Below, piece by piece: positions 32,360 to 41,064 of a stretch of 64,000 bases of DNA. Made by a program: the position numbers and the translations under genes. The notes beneath the pieces were generated by a model, which searched no databases, had not been told where the DNA came from, and was given only the letters and a program-made list of their open reading frames with translations. The stretch covers positions 1 to 64,000 of the forward strand of contig DASUWY010000073.1 of NCBI GenBank assembly GCA_036378175.1. Direction: 5' to 3'. Numbering within the stretch: the stretch's first letter is position 1; each line of letters opens with the position of its first letter. This DNA is from Thermoleophilaceae bacterium. Lineage in GTDB: Bacteria > Actinomycetota > Thermoleophilia > Solirubrobacterales > Thermoleophilaceae.

Positions 32360-33665
32360 GGCCGTAGCGCTCCCTCTCCCAGTCGCTCACAGCCTCGCGC
32401 CACGCCTTCAACTCCCACGCCCGCGAGACGAGGTAGTAGTCGCAGAACGTCTCGCCGAGCACCGCGCGCAGGTCGGCATCGGCGCTGAATGCCGCGATCG
32501 CGCTCTCGAGCGAGCCGGGCAGCGGCGGCAGGTCCTCGCGGTCGGACGCGTCGCCCTCCACGGGCGGGGGCGGCTTGGCTTCGCGCCTGATGCCGTCGGC
32601 GGCCGAGGCCACCAGCGCGGCCAGCGCCAGGTACGGGTTGGCGTCCGCGCCGGGGCGGCGGCACTCGATGCGCCAGCGCTCCGGCTTGTCGCCCCGGATC
32701 GCGCGCACGGCGGCCGAGCGGTTCTCGATGCCCCAGCTCGCGTTCACGGGCGCGAACCAGCCGGGCACGAGCCGCTTGTATGAGTTCACCGTTGGGTTCA
32801 GCATCAGGGACGCTCCCGCCAGGTGGTCGAGCACACCCGCGATGGCCGACTCGAAGAGCGCCTCATCCGAGGCGAACGCGCTCTGCCCATCGCGCCAGCA
32901 CGACAGGTGCACGTGCCCGCTCGAGCCCTCCTCGCCGGGCACCGTCTTGGCGAGGAAGCTGGCGGTCAGCCCCATCGCGCCCGCCACCTCCTTCACCGCG
33001 AGCTTCACGAACGCGGCGTCGTCCGCCGCCCGCATCCCGTCGCGGGCTGCGATGTTCAGCTCGAGGAGCCCGGGCCCGGCCTCGGTGTGCACGGCGGAGA
33101 GCTCAACGCCGAGCGCGTCCAGCGCCGGACCGAGACGGGTCACGAAGGCGTCGAAGCGCGCGATCTCGCCGAGGCTGTAGCTGATGCCGGACGACAGCGG
33201 CTGGTCCTCCGCGTCGCGCAGCCGCACCTCGTACTCGAGCGCGGCGCGGGTCTCGTAGCCGAGCTCGGCCATCTTCTCGAGAGCGCCGCGCAGCACCTCG
33301 CGCGAGGCGAGCTCGCACGGGCGGCCGTCCGGCCAAACGGGAGTGGCGAGGCAGATGCGCCAGCCCGGCAGCCACGACAGCTCGCGCAGGGTGGAGGGAT
33401 CTGGCCGCACCACGAGGTCACCCGCGCCGGAGCGGATGCCGAAGCTCTCGTAGTCGGTGATCGGGGTGTCCGTGGGGTCGAGGGCGAGCAGCAGGTCGGT
33501 CATCACCGCGCCGTCGCGAAGCGCCGCCTCGAAGGCGGCGGGTCGTAGCGCCTTGCCGCGCACCTGCCCGTTCACGTCCGGCAGCCCGAGCAGGACGTAT
33601 TCGCCGGCCGCGCCCTCGGGAGTGGCCGCGCCCGCCGGCAGGTCGCCCAGGCTCACGTCGGTCAC
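32349..33665 (-). CDS. Second glutamine-synthetase-like ligase
   Basis: 438 residues from GTG 33665, which overlaps the aminotransferase stop as GTGA. GS-fold landmarks: LLGLPDVNGQVRGKAL near 30, LEYEVRLRD near 145, GSSGHVHLSCW near 255, SYKRLVPGWFAPVNASWG near 305 and NPYLALAALVASAADGI near 355. It is clearly diverged from the first GS-like protein and lacks ~40 residues of its C-terminal insert, so the two probably act on different amines or amino acids. No adenylylation site is visible. Confidence 0.8.
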   Translation of the reverse strand: MTDVSLGDLPAGAATPEGAAGEYVLLGLPDVNGQVRGKALRPAAFEAALRDGAVMTDLLLALDPTDTPITDYESFGIRSGAGDLVVRPDPSTLRELSWLPGWRICLATPVWPDGRPCELASREVLRGALEKMAELGYETRAALEYEVRLRDAEDQPLSSGISYSLGEIARFDAFVTRLGPALDALGVELSAVHTEAGPGLLELNIAARDGMRAADDAAFVKLAVKEVAGAMGLTASFLAKTVPGEEGSSGHVHLSCWRDGQSAFASDEALFESAIAGVLDHLAGASLMLNPTVNSYKRLVPGWFAPVNASWGIENRSAAVRAIRGDKPERWRIECRRPGADANPYLALAALVASAADGIRREAKPPPPVEGDASDREDLPPLPGSLESAIAAFSADADLRAVLGETFCDYYLVSRAWELKAWREAVSDWERERYGRAV

Positions 33666-34999
33666 GACAGCCGCTCCTTCACGCTCTTCTCCACGTCGGC
33701 GATCGTGGCGGCGAAGCGCTCCACCATCTCGCCAAGCTCCGCGTCCGTCGCGGTGAAGGCGGGCGCGAGCAGCGTCTGGTCGCCCGTGTAGCCATCGGGT
33801 GTGGAGTGGGTGGAGGTGACGAGCAGCCCGTTCTCGAACGCTGTCTGATCCACGAGCGCGGCGGCGTCCAGCTCGTCGGGCAGGAATGACTCGCCGTCGC
33901 GCGGATCCACCAGCTCCACTCCGAGCAGGAAGCCCACGCCGCGCACCTCGCGCACGATGTCGTTCCCGGACAGCGCGGCCCCGAACTCGTCGCGCAGAGA
34001 CGGCCCGCGCTCGCGCACGCGATCCACAAGCCCGCGCTCCACGAGGATCTCGAGCACCGCGAGCCCGGTGGCGCAGGACAGCGGCGCGCCGTCCCAGGTG
34101 TGGCCGTGCTCGAACTCCCGCGAGCCGCCCGCCAGAGCGTCGTACACCTCCTGCGTGCAGAACGTGGCCGATAGCGGGAAGTAGCCGGCGGCAAGGCCCT
34201 TGCCGCCCGTGACGATGTCCGGCTCGATCGGCAGCGGCTGGCCTGCGAACCAGGAGCCGGTGCGGCCCATGCCGGTGACCACCTCGTCGAAGCAGACGAG
34301 GAAGCCGTGCTCCTCGCGGCGCTCTGCCAGCCCTTTCCAGAAGAGCTCTGGCGGCGCGTATCCGGGGAGCGCCGCCGCGCTCACGGGCTCGCAGAAGAAC
34401 GCCGCGATGGAGTCCGGTCCGGCGCCCTCGATCACGCGATCGAGCTCGTCGAGCGCTGCCTGCCCGCTGGGATCGAAGCGCCAGGTGGCGGGCGGCACGT
34501 GCATGTGCCCGGGCAGATACTCCGAGTAGGGCCGCTGGAGGGTGCGGCGGCCCGTGAGCGCGAGCGCTCCCATCAGCGCGCCGTGGTAGGCCTGCGCCTG
34601 CGTGATCACGCGCCACCGGCCTTCCTCACCGCGGTCCACGTGGTACTGACGCGCCAGCCGGAGCGCCGACTCGTTGGCCTCCGAGCCACCGGTGGAGAAG
34701 CGCACGCGCGCCATCTCCGGCGCCGCGATCTCGATCAGGCGCGAGGCGAGCCGCTCCTGCGGCTCGTTCGTGAAGTGGTGGTTGTAGATGTACGCGAGCT
34801 CTTCGGCCTGGCGCAGCCCGGCGTCCACGATCTCGGTGTTGCCGTGCCCGAGACAGACGGCCATAGCGCCGCCCGAGCAGGCGTCGAGCACCTCGAAGCC
34901 GTCCGTGGTCCAGAGGCGGACTCCCTCGCCGCGCTCGATGTTCGGATACGGGAGGTCGAGCAGGCGCGGGAAGACGTTGGTCCGATCGGCGGTGATCAT
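33662..34999 (-). CDS. Class III PLP aminotransferase (first of two)
   Basis: 445 residues, fold type I omega-aminotransferase. Visible are the phosphate-binding FSTGGSEANESALRLAR near 105, the Asp stacking on PLP in LVCFDEVVTGMGRTG near 245 and the Schiff-base lysine in TGGKGLAAGYFPL near 273. It removes the terminal amino group of an amine or omega-amino acid to give the aldehyde used by the dehydrogenase at 37920. ATG 34999 overlaps the stop of the GntR gene (ATGA). About half its residues match the second aminotransferase at 36460, indicating an old duplication. Confidence 0.87.
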   Translation of the reverse strand: MITADRTNVFPRLLDLPYPNIERGEGVRLWTTDGFEVLDACSGGAMAVCLGHGNTEIVDAGLRQAEELAYIYNHHFTNEPQERLASRLIEIAAPEMARVRFSTGGSEANESALRLARQYHVDRGEEGRWRVITQAQAYHGALMGALALTGRRTLQRPYSEYLPGHMHVPPATWRFDPSGQAALDELDRVIEGAGPDSIAAFFCEPVSAAALPGYAPPELFWKGLAERREEHGFLVCFDEVVTGMGRTGSWFAGQPLPIEPDIVTGGKGLAAGYFPLSATFCTQEVYDALAGGSREFEHGHTWDGAPLSCATGLAVLEILVERGLVDRVRERGPSLRDEFGAALSGNDIVREVRGVGFLLGVELVDPRDGESFLPDELDAAALVDQTAFENGLLVTSTHSTPDGYTGDQTLLAPAFTATDAELGEMVERFAATIADVEKSVKERLS

Positions 35000-35784
35000 G
35001 TGGCGAGCCTCCTCCGGATCGCGCTGAGCAGGGCGTGCACGCTCTGCTCGCTGTTTGCGCAGTGCAGGTCCATGGCGGCCTCGGCCGCATCCGCGTCGCG
35101 CGCCTCGATCGCGCGCGCGATCTCCTCGTGCTCTCCTGAGATGCGGCGGTGCCAGGTGTCCGACTCGGGGAGAAGGCTCATCGTGTCGTTCAGCCGCAGC
35201 CGGATGTCCTCGATGGCCGCCTCCATGAAGCGGTTGCGCGTGGCGCCCGCCACGGCGAGGTGGAAGGTGGTGTCGTCACGCATGTAGTCGGGCTCCGTCT
35301 GAGCCTCCTTCATCGCGCGGATCGCGCGCCACATCGCGGTCACGTCCGCCCGCCGGCGAACCCGGGCGGCCTCGGCCGCCACCAGCGGCTCGAACCTTCG
35401 GCGGTACACAAGCAATTCCTCGAGCTCCTTGCGCTGGCGCAGCACGCGCGCCATCAGCTCCTCCATCGCGCCCGCGTCCTCCGCGGGCTCACGCACGAAC
35501 GTGCCGCCGCTGCGGCCGCGGCGAGCCTCCACGAGCTGGTCCGCCTCGAGCAGGCGCATGGCATGCTGGATCGTGGGGCGGCCCACTCCGAACATCGAGG
35601 CCAGCTCGCGCTCGGACGGCAGGGCCTCGCCGGGCCGGATCAGCCTCAGCGCGATGTGGCGGCGGATCTGCTCCGCCACGTACTCGTGAGCCCGCAGCTG
35701 CTGGATCGGCTCGAACTGCGCGAGCTCGGCACCGCTGCCGTTCGCGTGACGCCGCCTGCGAGAGCGGCGGATCTCAACCGCCAC
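34996..35784 (-). CDS. GntR-family transcriptional regulator (FadR/FCD type)
   Basis: 262 residues from GTG 35784. A basic tail (RRSRRRRH) is followed by the winged helix (YVAEQIRRHIALRLIRPGEA, PSERELASMFGVGRPTIQHA) and an all-helical FCD ligand domain with metal-binding-type residues in DDTTFHLAVAGATRNRF and the downstream His residues. Such regulators usually repress and are released by a pathway metabolite. It is embedded in the operon with overlaps on both sides, so autoregulation is expected. The TGGTC/GACCA sites at 31637 and 37847 are its likely targets. Confidence 0.87.
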   Translation of the reverse strand: MAVEIRRSRRRRHANGSGAELAQFEPIQQLRAHEYVAEQIRRHIALRLIRPGEALPSERELASMFGVGRPTIQHAMRLLEADQLVEARRGRSGGTFVREPAEDAGAMEELMARVLRQRKELEELLVYRRRFEPLVAAEAARVRRRADVTAMWRAIRAMKEAQTEPDYMRDDTTFHLAVAGATRNRFMEAAIEDIRLRLNDTMSLLPESDTWHRRISGEHEEIARAIEARDADAAEAAMDLHCANSEQSVHALLSAIRRRLAT

Positions 35785-36463
35785 GCACGGTCTCCTTGGC
35801 GTGGCCTGCCACGCGCGTGAGGAAGGCGTCGAAGAGCCGCCACGCGGTCGCGCGCGTATCCGCCGCCCGCTCGTACGTCTCGTCGAGCAGACCCTGCGGG
35901 TCCACCCCCTCCTGCTCGAGCTCGTGCGGGTACGCGCGCACCCACGACTCCATGATCTCGGGCGTGACCTCCGGGTGGAACTGCGTGCCGAGGCTGCGCC
36001 CGATGATGAACGCCTGAGGGCCCACGTCGCTCTCCGCGATCAGCTTCGCGCCGTCGGGCAGCGTGAAGCTGTCGAAGTGCCACTGGAACCACGGCCCGTG
36101 CGGCACGAGCGACTCGTCGTGCGTGCGCACCGGCAGCCAGCCGATCTCGGACAGGTCGGAGCGGAACGCGTTGCCGCCCAGCACCTTCGCCAGGAGCTGC
36201 CCTCCGAAGCACACGCCCAGCACCGGCACGTCGTGCTCCATCGCCTCGCGCAGGATCACCTCCTCGCGCCTGATCCACGGGAGGTCGTCGAAGGCGGCGA
36301 ACTCGGAGCCGAGCGAGACGATCAGGTCGTAGTCCCGCGCGTCCACCTCGCGACTGTCGATGTCGATGCGGAACACGTCCTGGTCGATGCCGCGCTCCTC
36401 CAGCCACTGGTTCACGTAGCCGCCCGGAGTGGGCTGCTCGTGCTGCAGGATCAGCGCCCTCAC
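35774..36463 (-). CDS. Type 1 glutamine amidotransferase (GMP-synthase-like GATase domain protein)
   Basis: 229 residues: class I GATase with nucleophile Cys in VLGVCFGGQLLAKVLGG near 85 and His/Glu in GTQFHPEVTPE near 170, so the triad is complete. No synthetase domain is attached. Stand-alone members hydrolyse gamma-glutamyl bonds of small molecules. Here it may be a second gamma-glutamyl-amide hydrolase beside the PuuD-type enzyme. The GTG start overlaps the second aminotransferase stop (GTGA). Confidence 0.8.
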   Translation of the reverse strand: MRALILQHEQPTPGGYVNQWLEERGIDQDVFRIDIDSREVDARDYDLIVSLGSEFAAFDDLPWIRREEVILREAMEHDVPVLGVCFGGQLLAKVLGGNAFRSDLSEIGWLPVRTHDESLVPHGPWFQWHFDSFTLPDGAKLIAESDVGPQAFIIGRSLGTQFHPEVTPEIMESWVRAYPHELEQEGVDPQGLLDETYERAADTRATAWRLFDAFLTRVAGHAKETVRGG

Positions 36464-37827
36464 TGGCCCGCCCCCGCCGGCGCCGGCACCTCGAGCTGCC
36501 GCTGCACCTCGTCGGCCACCTGGCGCACGGATGCGGCGAAGCGCTCCACCATCTGCGCGAGCTCCTCATCGGGGGTGGTGAACGGCGGGGCGAACAGGCT
36601 CTGGTCGCCCGCCATGCCGTCGCCGGTGGGCTGCGTGGAGAGCGTGATCAGGCCGTTCTGCATGCACGCGTCGTCCACACGGCCCGCCACCTTCAACTCG
36701 CGCGGCAGGAACGAATCGCGGTCGCGCGGGTCCACGAACTCCACTCCGAGCAGGAACCCGTGCCCGCGCACCTCGCGCACCATGTCGATGCCGGAGAGCG
36801 CCGCCTCCAGCTCGTCGCGCAGGCGCGGCCCGCGCTCGCGCACGCGGTCCACCCAACCCTCGCTGCGCAGCACGTCGATCACCTTCACGCCCACCGCGCA
36901 CAGGAGCGGCGCGCCGTCCCAGGTGTGGCCGAGCGTGAAGCGGCGCGAGCCGTTCGCCACCGCCTCGTACACGTGATCGCGGCAAAGCGTTGCGCCGATG
37001 GCGGCGTAACCCGCGCCGAGGCCCTTCGCCGTGGCGATGATGTCCGGCACGAGCGGCAGGTGATCGGCCGCGAACCACTCGCCGGTGCGGCCCATTCCCG
37101 TGACCACCTCGTCGAAGCAGATGAGGAAGCCGTGCTTCTCGCGGCGTTCAGCGAGCCCCTCCCAGAAGCGCTTGGGAGGCGTGTAGGCGGGCAGCGCGGC
37201 GGCGCTGATCGCCTCGCAGAAGAACGCGGCCACGTTCTCCGGCCCCACCTGCTCGAGCGCCCGGTCGAGCGCGTCGAGCGCCTGCTGACCCGTGGGGTCG
37301 AAGCGCCAGGTGCTGGGCGGGATGTGCGGCTGCTCGAGCAGGTACGGCGTGAGCGGGCCCTGAAGGCCGGGCCGGCCGGTGAGCGCGAGCGTGGCCATGG
37401 TCGGCCCGTGGTAGGCCTGCGCCGGGGAGATCACGCGCCAGCGGCTCGGCTCGCCGCGCTCCACGTGGTAGCTGCGCGCCAGGCGCAGCGCGGCCTCGTT
37501 CGCCTCGGAGCCGCCGGTGACGAAGTGCACGCGCGTGAAACCCTCAGGCGCCACCGACACGAGCTCGCGCGCCAGCTCCTCCTGCGCAGGGTTGGTGAGC
37601 CGCTCGTTGTGGACGAACGCGAGCTTTCGCGCCTGCTCCGCGGCGGCCTCGGCGATGTCGCGCCGGCCGTGGCCGAGCGTGGCGGCCATCGAGCCGCCGC
37701 TCATGGCGTCGAGGTAGCGGCGACCGTCGGAGTCCTCTAGCCAGGATCCCTCGCCCTTGACGACCACCGGGTAGGCGCGGTCGAATTCCGGCGGAAGCAC
37801 CCTCGTGGAAGCGCTGTCTACTTTCAA
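36460..37827 (-). CDS. Class III PLP aminotransferase (second; first gene of the amine operon)
   Basis: 455 residues from TTG 37827, preceded by GGAGGGGGAG. PLP-site features: FVTGGSEANEAALRLAR near 110, LICFDEVVTGMGRTG near 245 and the lysine in ATAKGLGAGYAA near 275. It is paralogous to the aminotransferase at 33662. Being promoter-proximal with good signals, it probably catalyses the main deamination step. The Pro/Ala-rich C-terminal tail is unremarkable. Confidence 0.87.
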   Translation of the reverse strand: MKVDSASTRVLPPEFDRAYPVVVKGEGSWLEDSDGRRYLDAMSGGSMAATLGHGRRDIAEAAAEQARKLAFVHNERLTNPAQEELARELVSVAPEGFTRVHFVTGGSEANEAALRLARSYHVERGEPSRWRVISPAQAYHGPTMATLALTGRPGLQGPLTPYLLEQPHIPPSTWRFDPTGQQALDALDRALEQVGPENVAAFFCEAISAAALPAYTPPKRFWEGLAERREKHGFLICFDEVVTGMGRTGEWFAADHLPLVPDIIATAKGLGAGYAAIGATLCRDHVYEAVANGSRRFTLGHTWDGAPLLCAVGVKVIDVLRSEGWVDRVRERGPRLRDELEAALSGIDMVREVRGHGFLLGVEFVDPRDRDSFLPRELKVAGRVDDACMQNGLITLSTQPTGDGMAGDQSLFAPPFTTPDEELAQMVERFAASVRQVADEVQRQLEVPAPAGAGQ

Positions 37828-37846
37828 GACTCCCCCTCCGCGACAA

Positions 37847-37892
37847 TGGTCTTAGATTTGGTCCTTATAGCAGTAGAGTGCGACGAAGTCGA
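37847..37892 (-). promoter_or_regulatory. Promoter of the amine operon with two TGGTC half-sites
   Basis: On the minus strand TCGACT (37892-37887), a 17-base spacer and TATAAG (37869-37864) form a good -35/-10 pair for the operon starting at 37827. On the plus strand TGGTC occurs at 37847-37851 and 37859-37863, right across the start region. These are the same half-sites as in the palindrome at 31637, so they are probable GntR operators also controlling the divergent aldehyde dehydrogenase gene. Confidence 0.5.
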
Positions 37893-37919
37893 GTCAATCC
37901 CCAAGATCGAGGAGGCGTG

Positions 37920-39293
37920 ATGGCCACCACCACTGACACGTTGCGGGTGCTCGAGCCCGCCACCGAGCAGGTGCTCGCGGAGCTTCCTCACGCCACGGCA
38001 GATGACGCCGACGCGGCAATCGCGCGCGCCAAGGCGGCCTTCGCCGCGTGGCGCGACGTGACGCCGGGTGACCGCGCCACGATCCTGCGGCGCATCGGCA
38101 ACGCCATCGAGGAGCACGCCGAGGAGCTCGCGGTGCTCGAGTCGCGCAACGTCGGCAAGCCGATCTCGGACGCACGCGGCGAGGTGGGGATGGTGGCGGC
38201 CACTTTCCATTACTACTCGGGCGCGCCCGAGCGGCTGATGGGCGAGACGATTCCCGTTGCGGGCGGCGTGGACTTCACCTTCCGCGAGCCGCTGGGCGTC
38301 GTGGGGCTGATCACGCCGTGGAACTTCCCGATCGCGATCGCCTCGTGGAAGATCGCCCCCGCGCTTGCGGCCGGCAACACGATCGTGCTGAAGCCCGCCG
38401 AGCTCACGCCGCTCACCGCGCTCGAGGTGGAGAAGATCGCGCTCGAGGCCGGGCTGCCCGAGGGCGTGCTGAACGTGGTCGTCGGGCCGGGTCGCGTGGT
38501 GGGTGAGCGGATGGTCGAGCACCCCGATGTGGCGAAGATCGCCTTCACCGGCTCCACGGCCGTGGGCCGGCGCATCGGCGCGCTCGCCTCAGAGTCGATC
38601 AAGCGCGTGACGCTCGAGCTGGGCGGCAAGTCCGCGAACGTCGTGTTCGCAGACGCTGACCTCGAGAAGGCCGCCGCGTCCGCGCCGCTCGCCGTGTTCG
38701 GCAACGCCGGCCAGGACTGCTGCGCGCGTTCGCGCATCCTCGTGGAGCGCTCGGCGCTCGACCGTTTCATGGAGGCACTCGAGGAGGCCGTGGACTCCCT
38801 GCGCGTTGGCGACCCGCTCGATCCCGACACTGAGATGGGACCGCTGATCTCCGCCGATCAGCGCGAGAAGGTCGCCTCCTACGCGGACGGGGAGGCACCG
38901 GTGGCGATCCGCGGTCGCGCGCCGGACGGGCCGGGCTTCTGGTTCCCGCCCACGGTTCTCTGCCCCGTGTCGAACGACGATCGCGCCGCCCGCGAGGAGA
39001 TCTTCGGCCCGGTGGCGGCGGTGATCCCGTTCGACACCGAGGAGGAGGCGGTGCGACTCGCCAACGACACGATCTACGGGCTGTCCGGCTCGATCTGGAC
39101 GCGGAACGGCGCGCGCGCGATGCGCATGGCGCGCGCGGTGGAGAGCGGGGCCCTGTCGATCAACTCCAACACGTCGGTGCGCGTGACCACCCCGTTCGGC
39201 GGGTTCAAGCAATCGGGCGTCGGGCGGGAGCTGGGACCGCACGCGCTCGAGGCCTACACCGAGCTCAAGAACGTCTATATGGCGACCGACTAG
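37920..39293 (+). CDS. Aldehyde dehydrogenase (aminoaldehyde-type)
   Basis: 457 residues from ATG 37920 (GGAGG six bases upstream of the GTG/ATG context). The NAD(P)-dependent ALDH fold is complete: TPWNFPIAIASWKIAPALAA near 140, general base Glu233 (TLELGGKS) and nucleophile Cys267 (GNAGQDCCARS). It oxidises the aldehyde produced by the aminotransferases, for example gamma-glutamyl-aminobutyraldehyde or 4-aminobutanal, to the acid. It is divergent from the amine operon and shares its regulatory region. The next gene starts on the last base of its stop codon. Confidence 0.88.
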   Translation: MATTTDTLRVLEPATEQVLAELPHATADDADAAIARAKAAFAAWRDVTPGDRATILRRIGNAIEEHAEELAVLESRNVGKPISDARGEVGMVAATFHYYSGAPERLMGETIPVAGGVDFTFREPLGVVGLITPWNFPIAIASWKIAPALAAGNTIVLKPAELTPLTALEVEKIALEAGLPEGVLNVVVGPGRVVGERMVEHPDVAKIAFTGSTAVGRRIGALASESIKRVTLELGGKSANVVFADADLEKAAASAPLAVFGNAGQDCCARSRILVERSALDRFMEALEEAVDSLRVGDPLDPDTEMGPLISADQREKVASYADGEAPVAIRGRAPDGPGFWFPPTVLCPVSNDDRAAREEIFGPVAAVIPFDTEEEAVRLANDTIYGLSGSIWTRNGARAMRMARAVESGALSINSNTSVRVTTPFGGFKQSGVGRELGPHALEAYTELKNVYMATD

Positions 39294-40177
39294 TGCGCGC
39301 CATACAGGTCACCGAGTTCGGCGGGCCTGAGGTCCTGTCGCTCGTCGAGGTGCCGCGGCCAACGCCGATCTCCACCGAGGTGCTCGTGGAGGTTCATGCC
39401 GCCGGCGTGAACCCGGTGGACTGGAAGACGCGGCGCGGGAGCGGCGTTTCCGGCTGGGCGGGCTCGCCGCCGTTCGGCATCGGCTGGGACGTGGCTGGGG
39501 TGGTGGTGGACAGCGGCTACGGCGTCACCACCTTCGCCCCCGGCGATCGGGTGTTCGGCATGCCGTGGTTCCCGCGCGTGGCGGGCGCGTATTCGGAGTT
39601 CGTGGCCGCGCCCTCGCGCCAGTTCGCCCGCATGCCCGAGGGCATGGCGTTCGAGGAGGCGGCGGCGCTGCCGCTTGCCTCACTCACCGCATGGCAGGCG
39701 CTGGTGGACACCGCGAACGTCGCAGCCGGCACCAGCGTGCTCGTGCACGGCGCGAGCGGCGGCGTGGGCCACCTGGCAGTGCAGATAGCCGAGGCGCGGG
39801 GCGCCAGCGTGATCGCCACCGGACGCGCCGCCCCGGTCCAGGACGTGGACCGTGAGGTGGACGTGGTGCTCGACCTGGTGGGCGGCGAGGAGACGCGTGC
39901 CACGCTCGGCGCGATCCGGGACGGCGGCCTGCTCGTGGCCATCGCGACCGGCTCCGACGACGAGACCAAGGCTGACGCGGACAAGCGCGCCATCCGCGTG
40001 GCGGACCTGCTCGTGGAGCCCGACGGCCACGCCCTCGGGGAGATCGCGGCGCTCGTGAACGAGGGGCGGCTGAAGGTGCGCCTCGCGCGGACTTTCCCGC
40101 TCGAAGAGGCCGCCCGCGCGCACGAGTCGCTCGAGGCAGGCGGCGTGCACGGGAAGATCGTCCTCCGCGTTAAGTGA
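39293..40177 (+). CDS. Zinc-less NADP-dependent alcohol dehydrogenase / quinone oxidoreductase-like MDR protein
   Basis: 294 residues of the medium-chain dehydrogenase/reductase superfamily, quinone oxidoreductase branch. The N-terminal GroES-like domain (AGVNPVDWKTRRG) lacks the cysteine cluster for structural zinc. The Rossmann domain has VHGASGGVGHLAVQIAEARG near 150. It probably reduces an enone or quinone with NADPH; how that fits amine breakdown is unclear. GTG 39293 overlaps the aldehyde dehydrogenase stop by one base. A strong hairpin follows directly. Confidence 0.8.
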   Translation: MRAIQVTEFGGPEVLSLVEVPRPTPISTEVLVEVHAAGVNPVDWKTRRGSGVSGWAGSPPFGIGWDVAGVVVDSGYGVTTFAPGDRVFGMPWFPRVAGAYSEFVAAPSRQFARMPEGMAFEEAAALPLASLTAWQALVDTANVAAGTSVLVHGASGGVGHLAVQIAEARGASVIATGRAAPVQDVDREVDVVLDLVGGEETRATLGAIRDGGLLVAIATGSDDETKADADKRAIRVADLLVEPDGHALGEIAALVNEGRLKVRLARTFPLEEAARAHESLEAGGVHGKIVLRVK

Positions 40178-40178
40178 A

Positions 40179-40208
40179 TGAGCCGGGGCCCCCCGGGGCC
40201 CCGGCTCA
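40179..40208 (+). terminator. Very stable terminator hairpin after the dehydrogenase pair
   Basis: A perfect 14-base stem, TGAGCCGGGGCCCC / GGGGCCCCGGCTCA, with a two-base loop starts right after the stop codon. No T-tract. Confidence 0.85.
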
Positions 40209-40283
40209 GCCGAATGCTCTGACGAATCTGTCTATTTCGCCACACCTCAGTCAGGCTGCTGACTGCCGTACGATGCCCGCGCG

Positions 40284-41063
40284 ATGACCCGGCGCGAAAT
40301 CCGCTCCTGGCTGATGGACATGGATGGTGTGCTGGTGCGCGAGGAGCACGCGATTCCTGGCGCCGCCGACTTCATCGACGCCCTGGGTACGAGCGGCACG
40401 CCGTTCCTCGTGCTTACGAACAACTCCATCTACACGCGGCGCGACCTAGCGGCGCGGCTGCGCGCTTCCGGGCTCGAGGTGCCGGAGGAGTCGATCTGGA
40501 CCTCCGCCCTGGCCACCGCGGGCTTCCTTCAGGACCAGCGGCCCGATGGCAGCGCGTTCGTGATCGGCGAGACCGGCCTCACCACCGCGCTTCACCAAGC
40601 GGGCTACACGCTCACCGACCGCGATCCGGACTACGTGGTCCTCGGCGAGACGCGCACGTACAGCTTCGAGCGCATCACGCAGGCCATCCGGCTGGTGGCG
40701 AACGGTGCCCGCTTCATCGCCACCAATCCCGACCCCACCGGGCCCTCAGCGCAGGGGCCGCTGCCGGCCACCGGCTCGGTCGCCGCCCTGATCAGCCATG
40801 CCACCGGGGTGGCCCCCTATTTCGTCGGCAAGCCCAACCCGCTGATGATGCGCTCGGCGCTCAACGCGATCGACGCGCACTCGGAGTCGACCGCCATGGT
40901 TGGCGACCGCATGGACACGGACATGGTCGCCGGGCTCGAGGCCGGCCTCGAGACGATCCTCGTGCTCACCGGCGTCACCTCGCGCGAGAACGCGGAGCGC
41001 TTCCCTTACCGGGCGTCGCGGATCGTCGACTCGGTGGCCGACCTCGTAGCCGAGCTTCGCTGA
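40284..41063 (+). CDS. HAD subfamily IIA phosphatase (NagD/UmpH-like)
   Basis: 259 residues with MDMDGVLV (Asp12/Asp14), LTNNS near 50, a class IIA cap, VGKPNPLM near 190 and [13 protein letters not shown] near 212. It is likely a nucleotide or sugar-phosphate phosphatase. It is the better match of the two class IIA phosphatases in the window to NagD, with the DMDGV motif. It is transcribed alone and faces the BNR-repeat gene, one base between stops. Confidence 0.83.
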   Translation: MTRREIRSWLMDMDGVLVREEHAIPGAADFIDALGTSGTPFLVLTNNSIYTRRDLAARLRASGLEVPEESIWTSALATAGFLQDQRPDGSAFVIGETGLTTALHQAGYTLTDRDPDYVVLGETRTYSFERITQAIRLVANGARFIATNPDPTGPSAQGPLPATGSVAALISHATGVAPYFVGKPNPLMMRSALNAIDAHSESTAMVGDRMDTDMVAGLEAGLETILVLTGVTSRENAERFPYRASRIVDSVADLVAELR

Positions 41064-41064
41064 T

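Noticed and set aside
32349-34616. 755-codon frame extending the second GS-like gene upstream
   Set aside because: The extension overlaps the aminotransferase gene in another frame; the GTG at 33665 with a GTGA overlap is the sensible start.
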